Positions 17,927 through 25,494 of a stretch of 64,000 nucleotides of DNA are shown piece after piece. This DNA is from Bradyrhizobium sp. CCBAU 53338 (GTDB lineage: Bacteria > Pseudomonadota > Alphaproteobacteria > Rhizobiales > Xanthobacteraceae). Numbering within the stretch: position 1 is the stretch's first letter; every line of letters starts with the position of its first letter. A program made the translations under genes and the position numbers. The DNA lies in contig NZ_CP030049.1 of assembly GCF_015291665.1 (NCBI RefSeq), positions 682,001 through 746,000 of the forward strand, given 5' to 3'. The notes below the pieces were generated by a model. It was given only the letters and a program-made list of their open reading frames with translations, ran no database searches and was not told where the DNA came from.

Positions 17927-19076
17927 CCGCGCCGTCAGGATCGTCGAACCGCCAGCATGCTCGATCGATTCCGACGCGGATAGAGTGGCCGCGCTCGAAA
18001 TCATCGAAGTGTCGAAACGATTTGGAGATAACTCGATCGTCGACAACTTGTCATTGACGGTCAAGCAGGGCGAATTTTTGACATTTTTGGGACCGTCAGG
18101 CTGCGGTAAATCAACGACCTTGCGCATGATCGCGGGGTTCGAGCAGCCGGACGCGGGATCAATCAAGATCGGCGGCCATGTGATGACGGGCGTTGCGCCT
18201 TATCGGCGTCCCGTCGGCTTGGTCTTCCAAGGTTTGGCGCTATTTCCGCACCTTACTGTCGAGGAGAACATCGCCTTCGGGCTGGCGGTGAAAAAGGTCA
18301 AACGCGACGAAATCGTAGCAAGAGTACGCGAGGCGCTCGCGTTGGTGGATCTGAGCGAGCTCGGACGACGTCGGATACAACAGATATCGGGCGGTCAACG
18401 TCAACGCGTGGCCCTGGCGCGCGCGCTGGTCACTGGCCCGTCCGTTCTCCTGCTGGATGAGCCCTTCGGTGCACTGGACTTCAAGCTGCGCCGCCAGATG
18501 CAGATCGAATTGAAGCGTATCCAGCACCAAGTCGGCACAACATTCGTATTCGTGACTCATGATCAGGAAGAGGCGATGATCCTGTCGGATCGGATAGCCG
18601 TTTTCAATCATGGAAAGCTCGAACAATTGGGCAGCGCGCGTGAGGTCTACGAGAACCCGAAGAATGCATTCGTCGGAGGCTTCCTCGGGGATATCAACAT
18701 CTTCGTCGGCCACGTGCAGTCTCTCGAGAAAAACGGTGCGAGTCTGCACCTGAGCGAGGTCTCGGCCGACGCTCTGATAGTGGCAACTCCAGAGATGAAA
18801 ATCGGCGCAGAAGTCGCGATATCGATTCGTCCCGAGAACGTACGTGTGGGACGCGAAGTGTGGGGTAACAGTTGTCTTATGGTCGGCCAGATCGTGGCGA
18901 ACATCTATATGGGCGCGACCGTCCGTCAAAGCGTTGTGGTCGACGACAAGGTCGTGGTGGTGGATACGACGGCCCGGCATGTGCAGCAGCAAGGCCTGCT
19001 TCCGGGAACTCAGGTCAAGTTGGCATGGGATTTGGAGGACGCCATCGTTTTCGCGAACAAGGAGGTGCGGAAGTGA
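17919..19076 (+). CDS. Spermidine/putrescine-type ABC transporter ATP-binding protein (PotA-like)
   Basis: This 385-residue ATPase has Walker A 'GPSGCGKST', Q-loop 'LVFQGLALFPHLTVEENI', signature 'ISGGQRQRVALARAL', Walker B 'LLLDEPFGALD', H-loop 'VFVTHDQEEAM', and a C-terminal TOBE-type region (about residues 285-385) with 'ISIRPENVRVG'. It overlaps the upstream gene by 8 bases, showing that the isomerase-like enzyme and the importer are made together. The following binding-protein gene starts within its stop codon (GTGA). Confidence 0.92.
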   Translation: MPNRAVRIVEPPACSIDSDADRVAALEIIEVSKRFGDNSIVDNLSLTVKQGEFLTFLGPSGCGKSTTLRMIAGFEQPDAGSIKIGGHVMTGVAPYRRPVGLVFQGLALFPHLTVEENIAFGLAVKKVKRDEIVARVREALALVDLSELGRRRIQQISGGQRQRVALARALVTGPSVLLLDEPFGALDFKLRRQMQIELKRIQHQVGTTFVFVTHDQEEAMILSDRIAVFNHGKLEQLGSAREVYENPKNAFVGGFLGDINIFVGHVQSLEKNGASLHLSEVSADALIVATPEMKIGAEVAISIRPENVRVGREVWGNSCLMVGQIVANIYMGATVRQSVVVDDKVVVVDTTARHVQQQGLLPGTQVKLAWDLEDAIVFANKEVRK

Positions 19077-20119
19077 AGCACGCTGCCGGTCTATTGATGG
19101 CCCTGAGCTTGTTCAGCCTTTCGACGACGGTTGCGTGCGCCGCCGACGGAGAAGTTGTCATGGGCACCTGGGGAGGAGGCAACAGCGAGATGTGGCGAGA
19201 GAAAGTCGGCAAGCCGTTCTCCGCGTCGTCCGGTATCGTGGTCAAGATCCGCGACTGGTCGGATCCGGAGCCGACGTTAAGAGCCCAAGCGAGAAAACCT
19301 CAGTTCAACGTCGCACTGGGCACCTGCTACAACGCCGCAAATCTCCAAAAGGATGGATTGCTGGAAAGCTTTAAGAAGGAAGACTTCCCCGAACTGGCTA
19401 ATTTCGAGAAGTCGTCCTATCTGATAGACCAGAACGGCGAAGTTTACGCTTTCGGCATCTACTTTCAGTATTACGGGGCCGCATTCAACAGCGATCAGGC
19501 AAAAGCGTCAGACTTCGAGTCCTGGCGGGCATTGGCCGACCCGAAATTCAAGGATAAAGTCGCTATCGCCCGGCCGATCTATGCTGCTCCCAATGATTTG
19601 GTTCTCTTTGCGAAAGTCGGAGGGGGCGACGAAAACAACATTCAGCCCGGCATTCCTCTGCTTACGTCGATCGCGCGTAATGCTCTGACTGTCACGAACT
19701 CCACTGCTCAGATGAATGCCCTGCTGTCGCGCGGAGAGGTCACGGCGGGAGCCTACTATTCGAGCCGCGTCTGGACCATGCGGGCTTCCGGTGTAAAGAA
19801 CGTCGATATCACAATACCCTCCGAAGGAGGATTGCTGCTGTCATATTTCTTGATCGTGCCGAAAGGCGCGAAGAATCTGGACGCCGTGAAAGCCTGGATA
19901 AACTATGCTTTAAGGCCAGCACCAGAATTGGCCATGCTTGATGCGTCTGGCTTCCTACCGCTCAATCAAACTGCCGCGCTTAGCCAGGAACAGCTCAAGG
20001 AGGTTGGTTCGCCGCAATCGTTGCGTTCGAAACTTTACCAGCCAGACTGTTCGGTGCTTGCCGCGAACCAGGAGAAGCGGGTCAATTTGGTCGAACAAAT
20101 CTACTCTCAGGTCAAGTAA
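19073..20119 (+). CDS. Polyamine-type ABC transporter extracellular substrate-binding protein (PotD-like)
   Basis: This 348-residue periplasmic protein starts at GTG 19073, overlapping the ATPase stop by 4 bases; ribosome site GGAGG lies about 8 bases before. Signal peptide 'AAGLLMALSLFSLSTTVACA' ends near 'CAADG'. Seen: 'VVMGTWGGGNSEMWREKVGKPF', the SBP family 1/8 opening, and 'YGAAFNSDQ' and 'IPSEGGLLLSYFLIVPKGAKN'. Such proteins bind polyamines, iminodiacids, opines or similar. The acidic residues that hold polyamines cannot be assigned with confidence, so the ligand is open. Confidence 0.88.
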   Translation: MKHAAGLLMALSLFSLSTTVACAADGEVVMGTWGGGNSEMWREKVGKPFSASSGIVVKIRDWSDPEPTLRAQARKPQFNVALGTCYNAANLQKDGLLESFKKEDFPELANFEKSSYLIDQNGEVYAFGIYFQYYGAAFNSDQAKASDFESWRALADPKFKDKVAIARPIYAAPNDLVLFAKVGGGDENNIQPGIPLLTSIARNALTVTNSTAQMNALLSRGEVTAGAYYSSRVWTMRASGVKNVDITIPSEGGLLLSYFLIVPKGAKNLDAVKAWINYALRPAPELAMLDASGFLPLNQTAALSQEQLKEVGSPQSLRSKLYQPDCSVLAANQEKRVNLVEQIYSQVK

Positions 20120-20145
20120 GCAATAAATTGGAAAGCGGCGGGTCA

Positions 20146-21042
20146 ATGACGGATGTCGGAACTGAGAGGACGACCCGGCGGCACAGCGGCAGCGGAATGT
20201 TGTTCAAGGCGCGGCCGGTAAAAGTCGACTCCCAATTTCTTCTTCTCGTTCCAACTAGCGTACCGTTGATGCTTCTGGCGATCGGTGTCATCTCACTCGT
20301 GGTCGGCTCGTTCACGTCGAACAACGAATTGAGCTTCGCGCAATACCAGGCAGTCTTGGCGCGTAAAGATTACATTGAGACTCTTTATCGAACGATTTGG
20401 TTGGCCGGTCTCACGACCTCGATTTCGCTCCTGATAAGCTATCCCACTGCCTACTGGATCGCGCGATATCCGGGAAGGCGCGACATCTTTCTCATCATTC
20501 TGATGATGCCCTGGTTGGTAAGCGTCGTCGTGCGAACGTACGGCTGGATAGTGATCCTGGGCAAGAAAGGGGTCATTAGCCAGGCGTTGATGTCATCAGG
20601 CCTGATCGCGGGTCCATTAGAAATCCTGTTCAGTCCGACCGCCATCGTGATCGGGCTGGTTCATGTATTCTCACCCTTCATGATCCTTGCGATAGTGACA
20701 GTTCTGATCCGGCTGGACAAATCACTGGAGGAGGCGGCAGCCAGTCTCGGCGCGGGACCGTTTGAAACGTTCCGCAGGGTACTGTTGCCGTTGAGCTTTC
20801 CTGGGATCGTGACGGGCAGCATCATCGTGTTTCTGATGTCAATGGGATCGGTGGTCACTCCTCTGTTGCTCGGCAGCATGCGTGACAAGATGCTTGGTGC
20901 GCAAATTTATCAAGATGTCTTTCAACTCTTCAATTTTCCGAAGGCCGCGGCGCTAGCGATGATTCTTTGCGTCGCTGCCCTGGCGGTCGTGCTGCCTCTG
21001 CAGCTACTCGAGGCTCGTGCGAAGAAAAGTGCGGCCTCTTAG
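20146..21042 (+). CDS. Polyamine-type ABC transporter permease (PotB-like)
   Basis: This 298-residue permease starts at ATG 20146 behind GGCGGG; an in-frame TTG 20128 is less likely. Seen: six hydrophobic segments, 'YPTAYWIARYPGRRDIFLIILMMPWLVSVVVRTYGWIVILG' (a PotB landmark: 'RTYAW'), and the EAA loop 'EEAAASLGAGPFETFRRVLLPLSFPGI'. It precedes the PotC-like permease by 9 bases. Confidence 0.9.
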   Translation: MTDVGTERTTRRHSGSGMLFKARPVKVDSQFLLLVPTSVPLMLLAIGVISLVVGSFTSNNELSFAQYQAVLARKDYIETLYRTIWLAGLTTSISLLISYPTAYWIARYPGRRDIFLIILMMPWLVSVVVRTYGWIVILGKKGVISQALMSSGLIAGPLEILFSPTAIVIGLVHVFSPFMILAIVTVLIRLDKSLEEAAASLGAGPFETFRRVLLPLSFPGIVTGSIIVFLMSMGSVVTPLLLGSMRDKMLGAQIYQDVFQLFNFPKAAALAMILCVAALAVVLPLQLLEARAKKSAAS

Positions 21043-21051
21043 GGAGGTAGG

Positions 21052-21852
21052 ATGAAAGTCGCTTGCCGCATAGTCGCCGTCCTAGTGCTCGCCTTTTTGC
21101 TCGCACCGATTGTGGTCGTGGTGCTGTCCTCATTCTTCGAGTCGGGATTCATCGAAGTTCCGCTCAGCCAGCCTTCACTGAAGTGGTACAGTCAATTCTT
21201 CAGTAGCGACGAGTGGATTTTAACGGCGGCCGACAGCGTCGTCATTGCTTTTGTTGTCGCGGTGGCGAGCACTGCCCTAGCGCTGACAACCGCATTGGTG
21301 ACCGCGCGCCGCCATTTTTGGGGCCGCGCATCATTCGAGTTCATGATTTTGGTGCCGCTGGTATTGCCGCACGCCGCAATGGGTGTCGTGATGCTGACCG
21401 TGATCGGATCGCTCGGCTGGAATGGAACGTATAGCGGCATTGTGCTGGCCCATACAATCCTAGCGTTACCCTTCGCTTATCGACCGATCCTGAACAACAT
21501 GCGGAGCCTTGAGAAGGATGTCGAGGAGGCGGCGATGAATCTGGGCGCGACGCCCGTCGTGATGTTCTTCAAGGTTATTCTTCCACTGATGCGGCCGGGC
21601 ATTGTCACGGCACTCATCTTCAGTTTTATCATTTCGTTCGACGAGTCGACCGTGACGCTCTTCCTAATCGGACCCGACGCCACAACTCTGCCAGTCAAGA
21701 TTTTTGCCGCGATACAGGAGGACGCAAGTCCGATTATATCGGCAATTTCGACGATGTTGATCGGAGCAACCGTCTTTGTACTGATCGCTGTGCAGAGGTT
21801 GGTTGGCTTGGAGGCGTTTGCTGAGGCCGAGGGAGGGCCAGGCCGGCGATAG
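21052..21852 (+). CDS. Polyamine-type ABC transporter permease (PotC-like)
   Basis: This 266-residue permease is preceded by GGGAGG. Seen: 'LLAPIVVVVLSSF', 'SLKWYSQFF' (the PotC 'W+Y..+' stretch), 'LVPLVLPHAAMGVVML', the EAA loop 'EEAAMNLGATPVVMFFKVILPLMRPGI' and 'ISFDESTVTLFL'. It completes the importer with the genes at 17919, 19073 and 20146. A 257-base gap follows before the biotin carrier. Confidence 0.9.
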   Translation: MKVACRIVAVLVLAFLLAPIVVVVLSSFFESGFIEVPLSQPSLKWYSQFFSSDEWILTAADSVVIAFVVAVASTALALTTALVTARRHFWGRASFEFMILVPLVLPHAAMGVVMLTVIGSLGWNGTYSGIVLAHTILALPFAYRPILNNMRSLEKDVEEAAMNLGATPVVMFFKVILPLMRPGIVTALIFSFIISFDESTVTLFLIGPDATTLPVKIFAAIQEDASPIISAISTMLIGATVFVLIAVQRLVGLEAFAEAEGGPGRR

Positions 21853-22109
21853 CAACGGCTGCTGTGTAGAAGGCGTCCGGTCTCTTCCGACAGGAGGTGC
21901 TTGACGGCGGAAAAAAGAAGCTGCCGTCAGCCGGGGCTATATGCATCATATGCATGAAAGTAGGTACTTTTGTTATTGGCGTTGTTTTGGCGAACTGTTT
22001 TTAGTGTTGCCCAGCATATGGCTGGCACGCAGCTCCATCGAGGATCGATGGCTGAATGGCTTCGACGTTTGCGACGCAAGAAGATGAGTCTTGGAGACGA
22101 AAAGGAGCC
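21853..22109. other. Intergenic region with ATATGCAT direct repeat
   Basis: No gene. ATATGCAT occurs twice with one base between (21939-21946 and 21948-21955), so the unit is also a palindrome of ATGCAT blocks. A hairpin (GACGGC 21903-21908 with GCCGTC 21923-21928) lies before it. This could be an internal promoter or attenuator separating the importer from the enzyme genes. The ribosome site AAAGGAGC serves the next gene. Confidence 0.4.
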
Positions 22110-22586
22110 ATGAAAAGCGAAGACTTCAAGATGATCTCAAAGCTCATTGGCTTGATGCATGGATCAGGGGTCGAGGAGCTGGAAGCATCCGACGGAGACT
22201 TGCGCGTAAAGATCACGATGTTTGCGGCCGCACAGGGTAGGCAGGAAATGCATGGGGCGGCGCCTTCCGATCCGCCAGTTGATGCGACCGTGTCGAACGA
22301 AGCCGTCGACGAAACGACGTCGTTCGTCTGCGCTTCAATGCAGGGCATTTTCCATCGCGCGCCCGCGCCGGGTGCCGAACCTTTCGTAGTAGTTGGAAGC
22401 CGGATCTCCACAGGTCAGCAGGTCGGCATCATCGAAGCGATGAAGCTCTTCACTCCACTGCTCGCTCCGACAGCCGGTGTAATCGAGCAAATATTGGTGG
22501 AAAACGGAGTGGAAGTGCAGGCCGAACGGCCATTGTTCAAGGTGAAGTGCAATAGCAATACCAGTAGCGATGGCGAAGCGACATGA
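22110..22586 (+). CDS. Biotin carboxyl carrier protein (AccB-like)
   Basis: This 158-residue protein has ATG 22110 directly after AAAGGAGC. The N-terminal part ('KMISKLIGLMHGSGVEELEASDGDLRVKI') is the AccB helix/strand that docks on biotin carboxylase. A linker rich in A/P/D/E follows, then the lipoyl/biotinyl domain (about residues 72-148) with 'GTQVGIIEAMKLFTPLLAP'-type sequence: E-A-M-K is intact with the biotin-accepting Lys at residue 112, and the second beta-hairpin 'AGVIEQILVENGVEV' is standard. It carries the carboxyl group between the carboxylase at 25494 and, I infer, the PxpB/PxpC pair. It overlaps the next gene by 4 bases. Confidence 0.9.
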   Translation: MKSEDFKMISKLIGLMHGSGVEELEASDGDLRVKITMFAAAQGRQEMHGAAPSDPPVDATVSNEAVDETTSFVCASMQGIFHRAPAPGAEPFVVVGSRISTGQQVGIIEAMKLFTPLLAPTAGVIEQILVENGVEVQAERPLFKVKCNSNTSSDGEAT

Positions 22587-23287
22587 AGCCTTCCAGGCCG
22601 ATAGAGTTTGCAAACCCGCAGGTGAGCTTGTGCGGAAGTGCGGCGCTCTTGTTCGATGCGGAGGGGCCGATGTGTCTACCCACACAGGAGCGTATCTGGA
22701 CTCTTAGCAAGCAGGTCGGTCAATGGGACGTGGTTGTCGATACTCAAGTCGGTATGAATAATCTTCTCGTCCTGTTCGACTCTTCGAAGGCCGATCCGGA
22801 AGCACTTGCATCGAGACTTCTGGAGAGCTGGAGGAAAGTTGAACCGGGCGGTCCACAAGGGAAGCTTCTTGAGGTTGGTGTCGTTTATGGAGGCGATCGC
22901 GGCATGGACCTTGGTGAACTGGCTGCTCATCACGGTATCGATCCGGAGACCGTCGTAAAGCTGCATTCCACTCCGGAATATGTCGTGTTCGCGCCCTCCA
23001 CGACGCCGGGATTCGGCTATCTCTTCGGTTTAGACCCACGTCTCTTCACACCTCGAAGAAAGGTGCCCGTGGTGCGTCCGTTTGGGGGAAATGTGACGAT
23101 CGGGGGCGGGCAATCAAATCTTGGAAATCCTCGCGGCGCCGGTGGGCCACCGACGTTTCCGACCGGCTGGTACGTCATCGGGCACGTACCGGAGGCGCCG
23201 GTGCCGTTTGATCTAAGTCGCAATCCGCCAAATCTTCTCGATGTCGGTGATCGAATTCGCTTCCGCGTGGAGCGCATAGAGAGATGA
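22583..23287 (+). CDS. pxpB: 5-oxoprolinase subunit B / allophanate hydrolase subunit 1 family (PxpB/KipI, AHS1)
   Basis: This 234-residue KipI/AHS1 protein contains 'LFDAEGPMCLPTQERIWTL', 'VVDTQVGMNNLLVLFD', 'VYGGDRGMDLGELAAHHGIDPETVVKLHSTPEYVVFA', 'PGFGYLFGLDPRLFTPRRKVP' and C-terminal 'LLDVGDRIRFRVERI'. The core is clear, but the usual 'GSV.I.G.QTGIYP..SPGGW.+IG' stretch is altered to 'GNVTIGGGQSNLGNPRGAGG...GWYVIGHVPE', a longer loop. In urea carboxylase the AHS1/AHS2 pair forms the carboxyltransferase that passes CO2 from biotin to the amide. With carrier and carboxylase genes in the same run, that role is at least as likely as plain 5-oxoprolinase. The gene symbol denotes family, not proven activity. 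Confidence 0.85.
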   Translation: MKPSRPIEFANPQVSLCGSAALLFDAEGPMCLPTQERIWTLSKQVGQWDVVVDTQVGMNNLLVLFDSSKADPEALASRLLESWRKVEPGGPQGKLLEVGVVYGGDRGMDLGELAAHHGIDPETVVKLHSTPEYVVFAPSTTPGFGYLFGLDPRLFTPRRKVPVVRPFGGNVTIGGGQSNLGNPRGAGGPPTFPTGWYVIGHVPEAPVPFDLSRNPPNLLDVGDRIRFRVERIER

Positions 23288-24288
23288 TTGAGGTTGTTCA
23301 GACTCCGCCGCTCAACTCCGTGCAGGATGACGGCCGTGTCGGCTTTCGAGGATTTGGGATTGGACGATCCGGGGCGATGGATCACGTGGCCTTGGCGGCG
23401 GCCAATGCGCTTTTGGGAAACGAGGAGAACGCGGCCGCCATCGAACTGCAATTGTATCCGTTCGCGGTGAAGTTTCATTCTGACACTCTTTTTGTGCTTA
23501 CAGGCGCGACAGCTCGTGCAAAGCTCGATGGCGTGGCGGTACTTCCTTGGTGGGTGACGCCGGCTCGCGGCGGCCAAAAGCTTGTGGTGTCCGAGCCGGT
23601 GGACGGTTTGCGGACGTATTTGGCGATCGCCGGTGGCGTCGAAGTTCCCGTAATACTCGGATCTCGCAGTACGCAGCTGCGCGATGGCTTCGGCGGCTTT
23701 GAAGGGCGCTCGCTTAAGGCCGGAGACCAATTGGAGGTAGGGCACGCCGCTCCGGTCACTCTGCGGGATTTAGGAGGATATGGCGCCAGTCCAGCCTTGT
23801 CTGAGCTGCCGTCGGCGACGTGGGCGGGCAGCAGCCCGGGGGGAGTCATCCTCCGCGTCATTACGGCATCGGAGTACGACCTGTTCGACGAATCCTCCAA
23901 AACCGCCTTTTGGACCACACCTTGGACGATTTCCACGAAAAGCAGCCGGATGGGCTATCATCTTACGGGCGCGACACTGTGCCGGACGCATGACGTGGAA
24001 ATGAGGTCGCACCCGATCGTACCTGGCGTCATTCAGGTGCCGCCTTCCGGTGATCCGGTGATACAACTGGCGGACGGTAACTCTGCGGGCGGTTACCCGA
24101 AGATTGGTGTCGTCATCGAGCCCGATCTTTGGCGGATTGGGCAAGCAAGGCCAGGCCAGTGTCTTCACTTCGTTCGGTGCAGCTTCGCCGAAGCTCGCGA
24201 TGTCGAGAGGGTGACGCGCAGCTACATCGAGGAGATCCGACGGTTGGCAAAGTTTTGTAGGTGTTCCCCGCGAGCGAAGCTCCCATGA
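23284..24288 (+). CDS. pxpC: 5-oxoprolinase subunit C / allophanate hydrolase subunit 2 family (PxpC/KipA, AHS2)
   Basis: The 334-residue KipA/AHS2 protein contains 'MIEVVQTPPLNSVQDDGRVGFRGFGIGRSGAMDHVALAAANALLGNEENAAAIE', the family's opening; 'TGATARAKLDGV', 'YLAIAGGVEVPVILGSRSTQLRDGFGGFEGRSLKAGDQLEVG', 'SSRMGYHLTGATL' and 'GVIQVPPSGDPVIQLADGNSAGGYPKIGVV'. Length is normal. It overlaps both the PxpB gene and the next small gene by 4 bases, so expression is tightly coupled. It is predicted to form a complex with PxpB that binds the amide substrate and bicarbonate- or biotin-borne carboxyl. Confidence 0.87.
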   Translation: MIEVVQTPPLNSVQDDGRVGFRGFGIGRSGAMDHVALAAANALLGNEENAAAIELQLYPFAVKFHSDTLFVLTGATARAKLDGVAVLPWWVTPARGGQKLVVSEPVDGLRTYLAIAGGVEVPVILGSRSTQLRDGFGGFEGRSLKAGDQLEVGHAAPVTLRDLGGYGASPALSELPSATWAGSSPGGVILRVITASEYDLFDESSKTAFWTTPWTISTKSSRMGYHLTGATLCRTHDVEMRSHPIVPGVIQVPPSGDPVIQLADGNSAGGYPKIGVVIEPDLWRIGQARPGQCLHFVRCSFAEARDVERVTRSYIEEIRRLAKFCRCSPRAKLP

Positions 24289-24698
24289 GCATCGAGTCTT
24301 GGGAATTAGCGGAGTTGATCGCCCAAATGAAACGGGCAGGCGTGAAAGAGTTGGAGGCGCAACGCGGAGAGAGTTCGATCCGCCTCTCTCTGGGCCGGCA
24401 CAACCGCAAAATGGTGGGGACGAGAGCGCTAGAGCTGGCTGGCGTCGAGCGGACCGACGCAGCCACGTTCGTTCGGGCTCCTGCTGTGGGTAGGTTCTCG
24501 AATAGACACCCGTTGGGAGAGGCGACGACCGTAGGAGATCACGTTCAAGAAGGTGACTTGCTCGGGGTGATCGCTATCGGACCAATCTTCAGGCCGGTGA
24601 TCGCGCCCGTCGCCGGTCGTGTGATCGAGCAGGTCTGCCGCAGTGAGAGCGACGTCGAATACGGAACGACGCTATACCGCATAATGGCATCGGGCTGA
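24285..24698 (+). CDS. Biotinyl-domain protein lacking the biotin-accepting lysine
   Basis: This 137-residue paralogue of the carrier at 22110 overlaps PxpC by 4 bases. The N terminus 'SWELAELIAQMKRAGVKELEAQRGESSIRLSLG' matches the AccB docking region, and the C-terminal domain aligns without gaps to the real carrier: G-V-I-A-I-G-P-I-F-R-P-V-I-A-P here against G-I-I-E-A-M-K-L-F-T-P-L-L-A-P there. The biotinyl Lys is therefore Pro100 and the whole E-A-M-K is lost, while 'VAGRVIEQVC...DVEYGTTLYRI' keeps the fold. The frame is clean, so I do not read it as decay. A structural or assembly subunit of the carboxylase complex is my inference. Confidence 0.82.
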   Translation: MSIESWELAELIAQMKRAGVKELEAQRGESSIRLSLGRHNRKMVGTRALELAGVERTDAATFVRAPAVGRFSNRHPLGEATTVGDHVQEGDLLGVIAIGPIFRPVIAPVAGRVIEQVCRSESDVEYGTTLYRIMASG

Positions 24699-24726
24699 AA
24701 CGAAGGTCCTGCCGAAAGGAGCACCC

Positions 24727-25494
24727 ATGGAGATTGATCTCAATTCTGATCTTGGCGAAGGCCTTGGCCGTTGGAGGATGGGAGACGACGAGGCGCTGAT
24801 GAAGCTGGTCTCATCAGCGAACGTCGCTTGCGGCTTTCACGCGGGCGATGCGGTCATCATGACGCGCATGGTCGAGGCAGCGAAAGAGAACGGCGTAGCT
24901 CTCGGCGCACATGTCGGGCTGCCGGACATACTCGGTTTCGGGCGTATCCCGATGAAGATCGATCCGCGTGACATGCAGAAGCATGCGCTTTATCAACTGG
25001 GTGCGCTTTCTGCTATCGCGAAGGTCAATGGCTACAAGGTTACCCACGCGGGGACCCATGGCGCCCTGGGCCAGATGGCACAGGAAAACAAGGAATATAT
25101 CGAGAAGATTCTCGAAGTGTTCGCGGCGTTCGACAGGGATCTGATCATCGCGGCTTCGGTCAAGAGTCACGCAGGCACATTCGCGAAGTCGCTCGGATTG
25201 CGGGTGGTAGGCAAGATCTTTGCTGACCGGGCATACGACGACGAGGCTCGCTTGGTTAATCGGCGACATCCGGGCGCACTTATCACCGATCTGACCGAGG
25301 TTGCGAGGAGAATGAGCCAGTTCCTCGATGACGGGACTATCACGTCCGTGTCGGGAAAGCGGATCAAGGTCGACGCAAAATGTGTCCTGGTCCATAGCGA
25401 TACTCCGGGCGCTGTGGAAATCGCGAGAGCCGTAAGGACGGTGGTCGAAGACGGCGGAGGACGTATCGTTCCGCTAACGGAGCTTGCGGCGTAA
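24727..25494 (+). CDS. pxpA: LamB/YcsF family protein (5-oxoprolinase subunit A-like, PxpA)
   Basis: This 255-residue LamB/YcsF TIM-barrel-like protein has a GAAAGGAG ribosome site. Seen: 'IDLNSDLGEGLGRW', 'SSANVACGFHAGDAVIMTRMVEAAKENGVALGAHVGLPDILGFGR', 'YQLGALSAIAKVNGYKVTHAGTHGALGQ', 'ADRAYDDEARLVNRRHPGALI' and 'VLVHSDTPGAVEIAR'. Compared with 5-oxoprolinases, the usual GAHPGYPD is GAHVGLPD and the usual H-V-K-P-H-G-A-L-Y is H-A-G-T-H-G-A-L-G, so a conserved Lys and Pro are missing. In PxpABC this subunit completes ring opening of the activated lactam. The motif differences argue for another substrate. Confidence 0.87.
   Translation: MEIDLNSDLGEGLGRWRMGDDEALMKLVSSANVACGFHAGDAVIMTRMVEAAKENGVALGAHVGLPDILGFGRIPMKIDPRDMQKHALYQLGALSAIAKVNGYKVTHAGTHGALGQMAQENKEYIEKILEVFAAFDRDLIIAASVKSHAGTFAKSLGLRVVGKIFADRAYDDEARLVNRRHPGALITDLTEVARRMSQFLDDGTITSVSGKRIKVDAKCVLVHSDTPGAVEIARAVRTVVEDGGGRIVPLTELAA

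Noticed and set aside
21939..21955. ATATGCAT tandem pair as a mobile-element target duplication
   Set aside because: The copies are one base apart with nothing inserted between; more likely a small regulatory or chance repeat.
24285..24698. Reading the second biotin carrier as a pseudogene
   Set aside because: The frame is intact, overlaps its neighbours, and the alignment is gap-free through the changed motif; substitution, not frameshift, removed the lysine.
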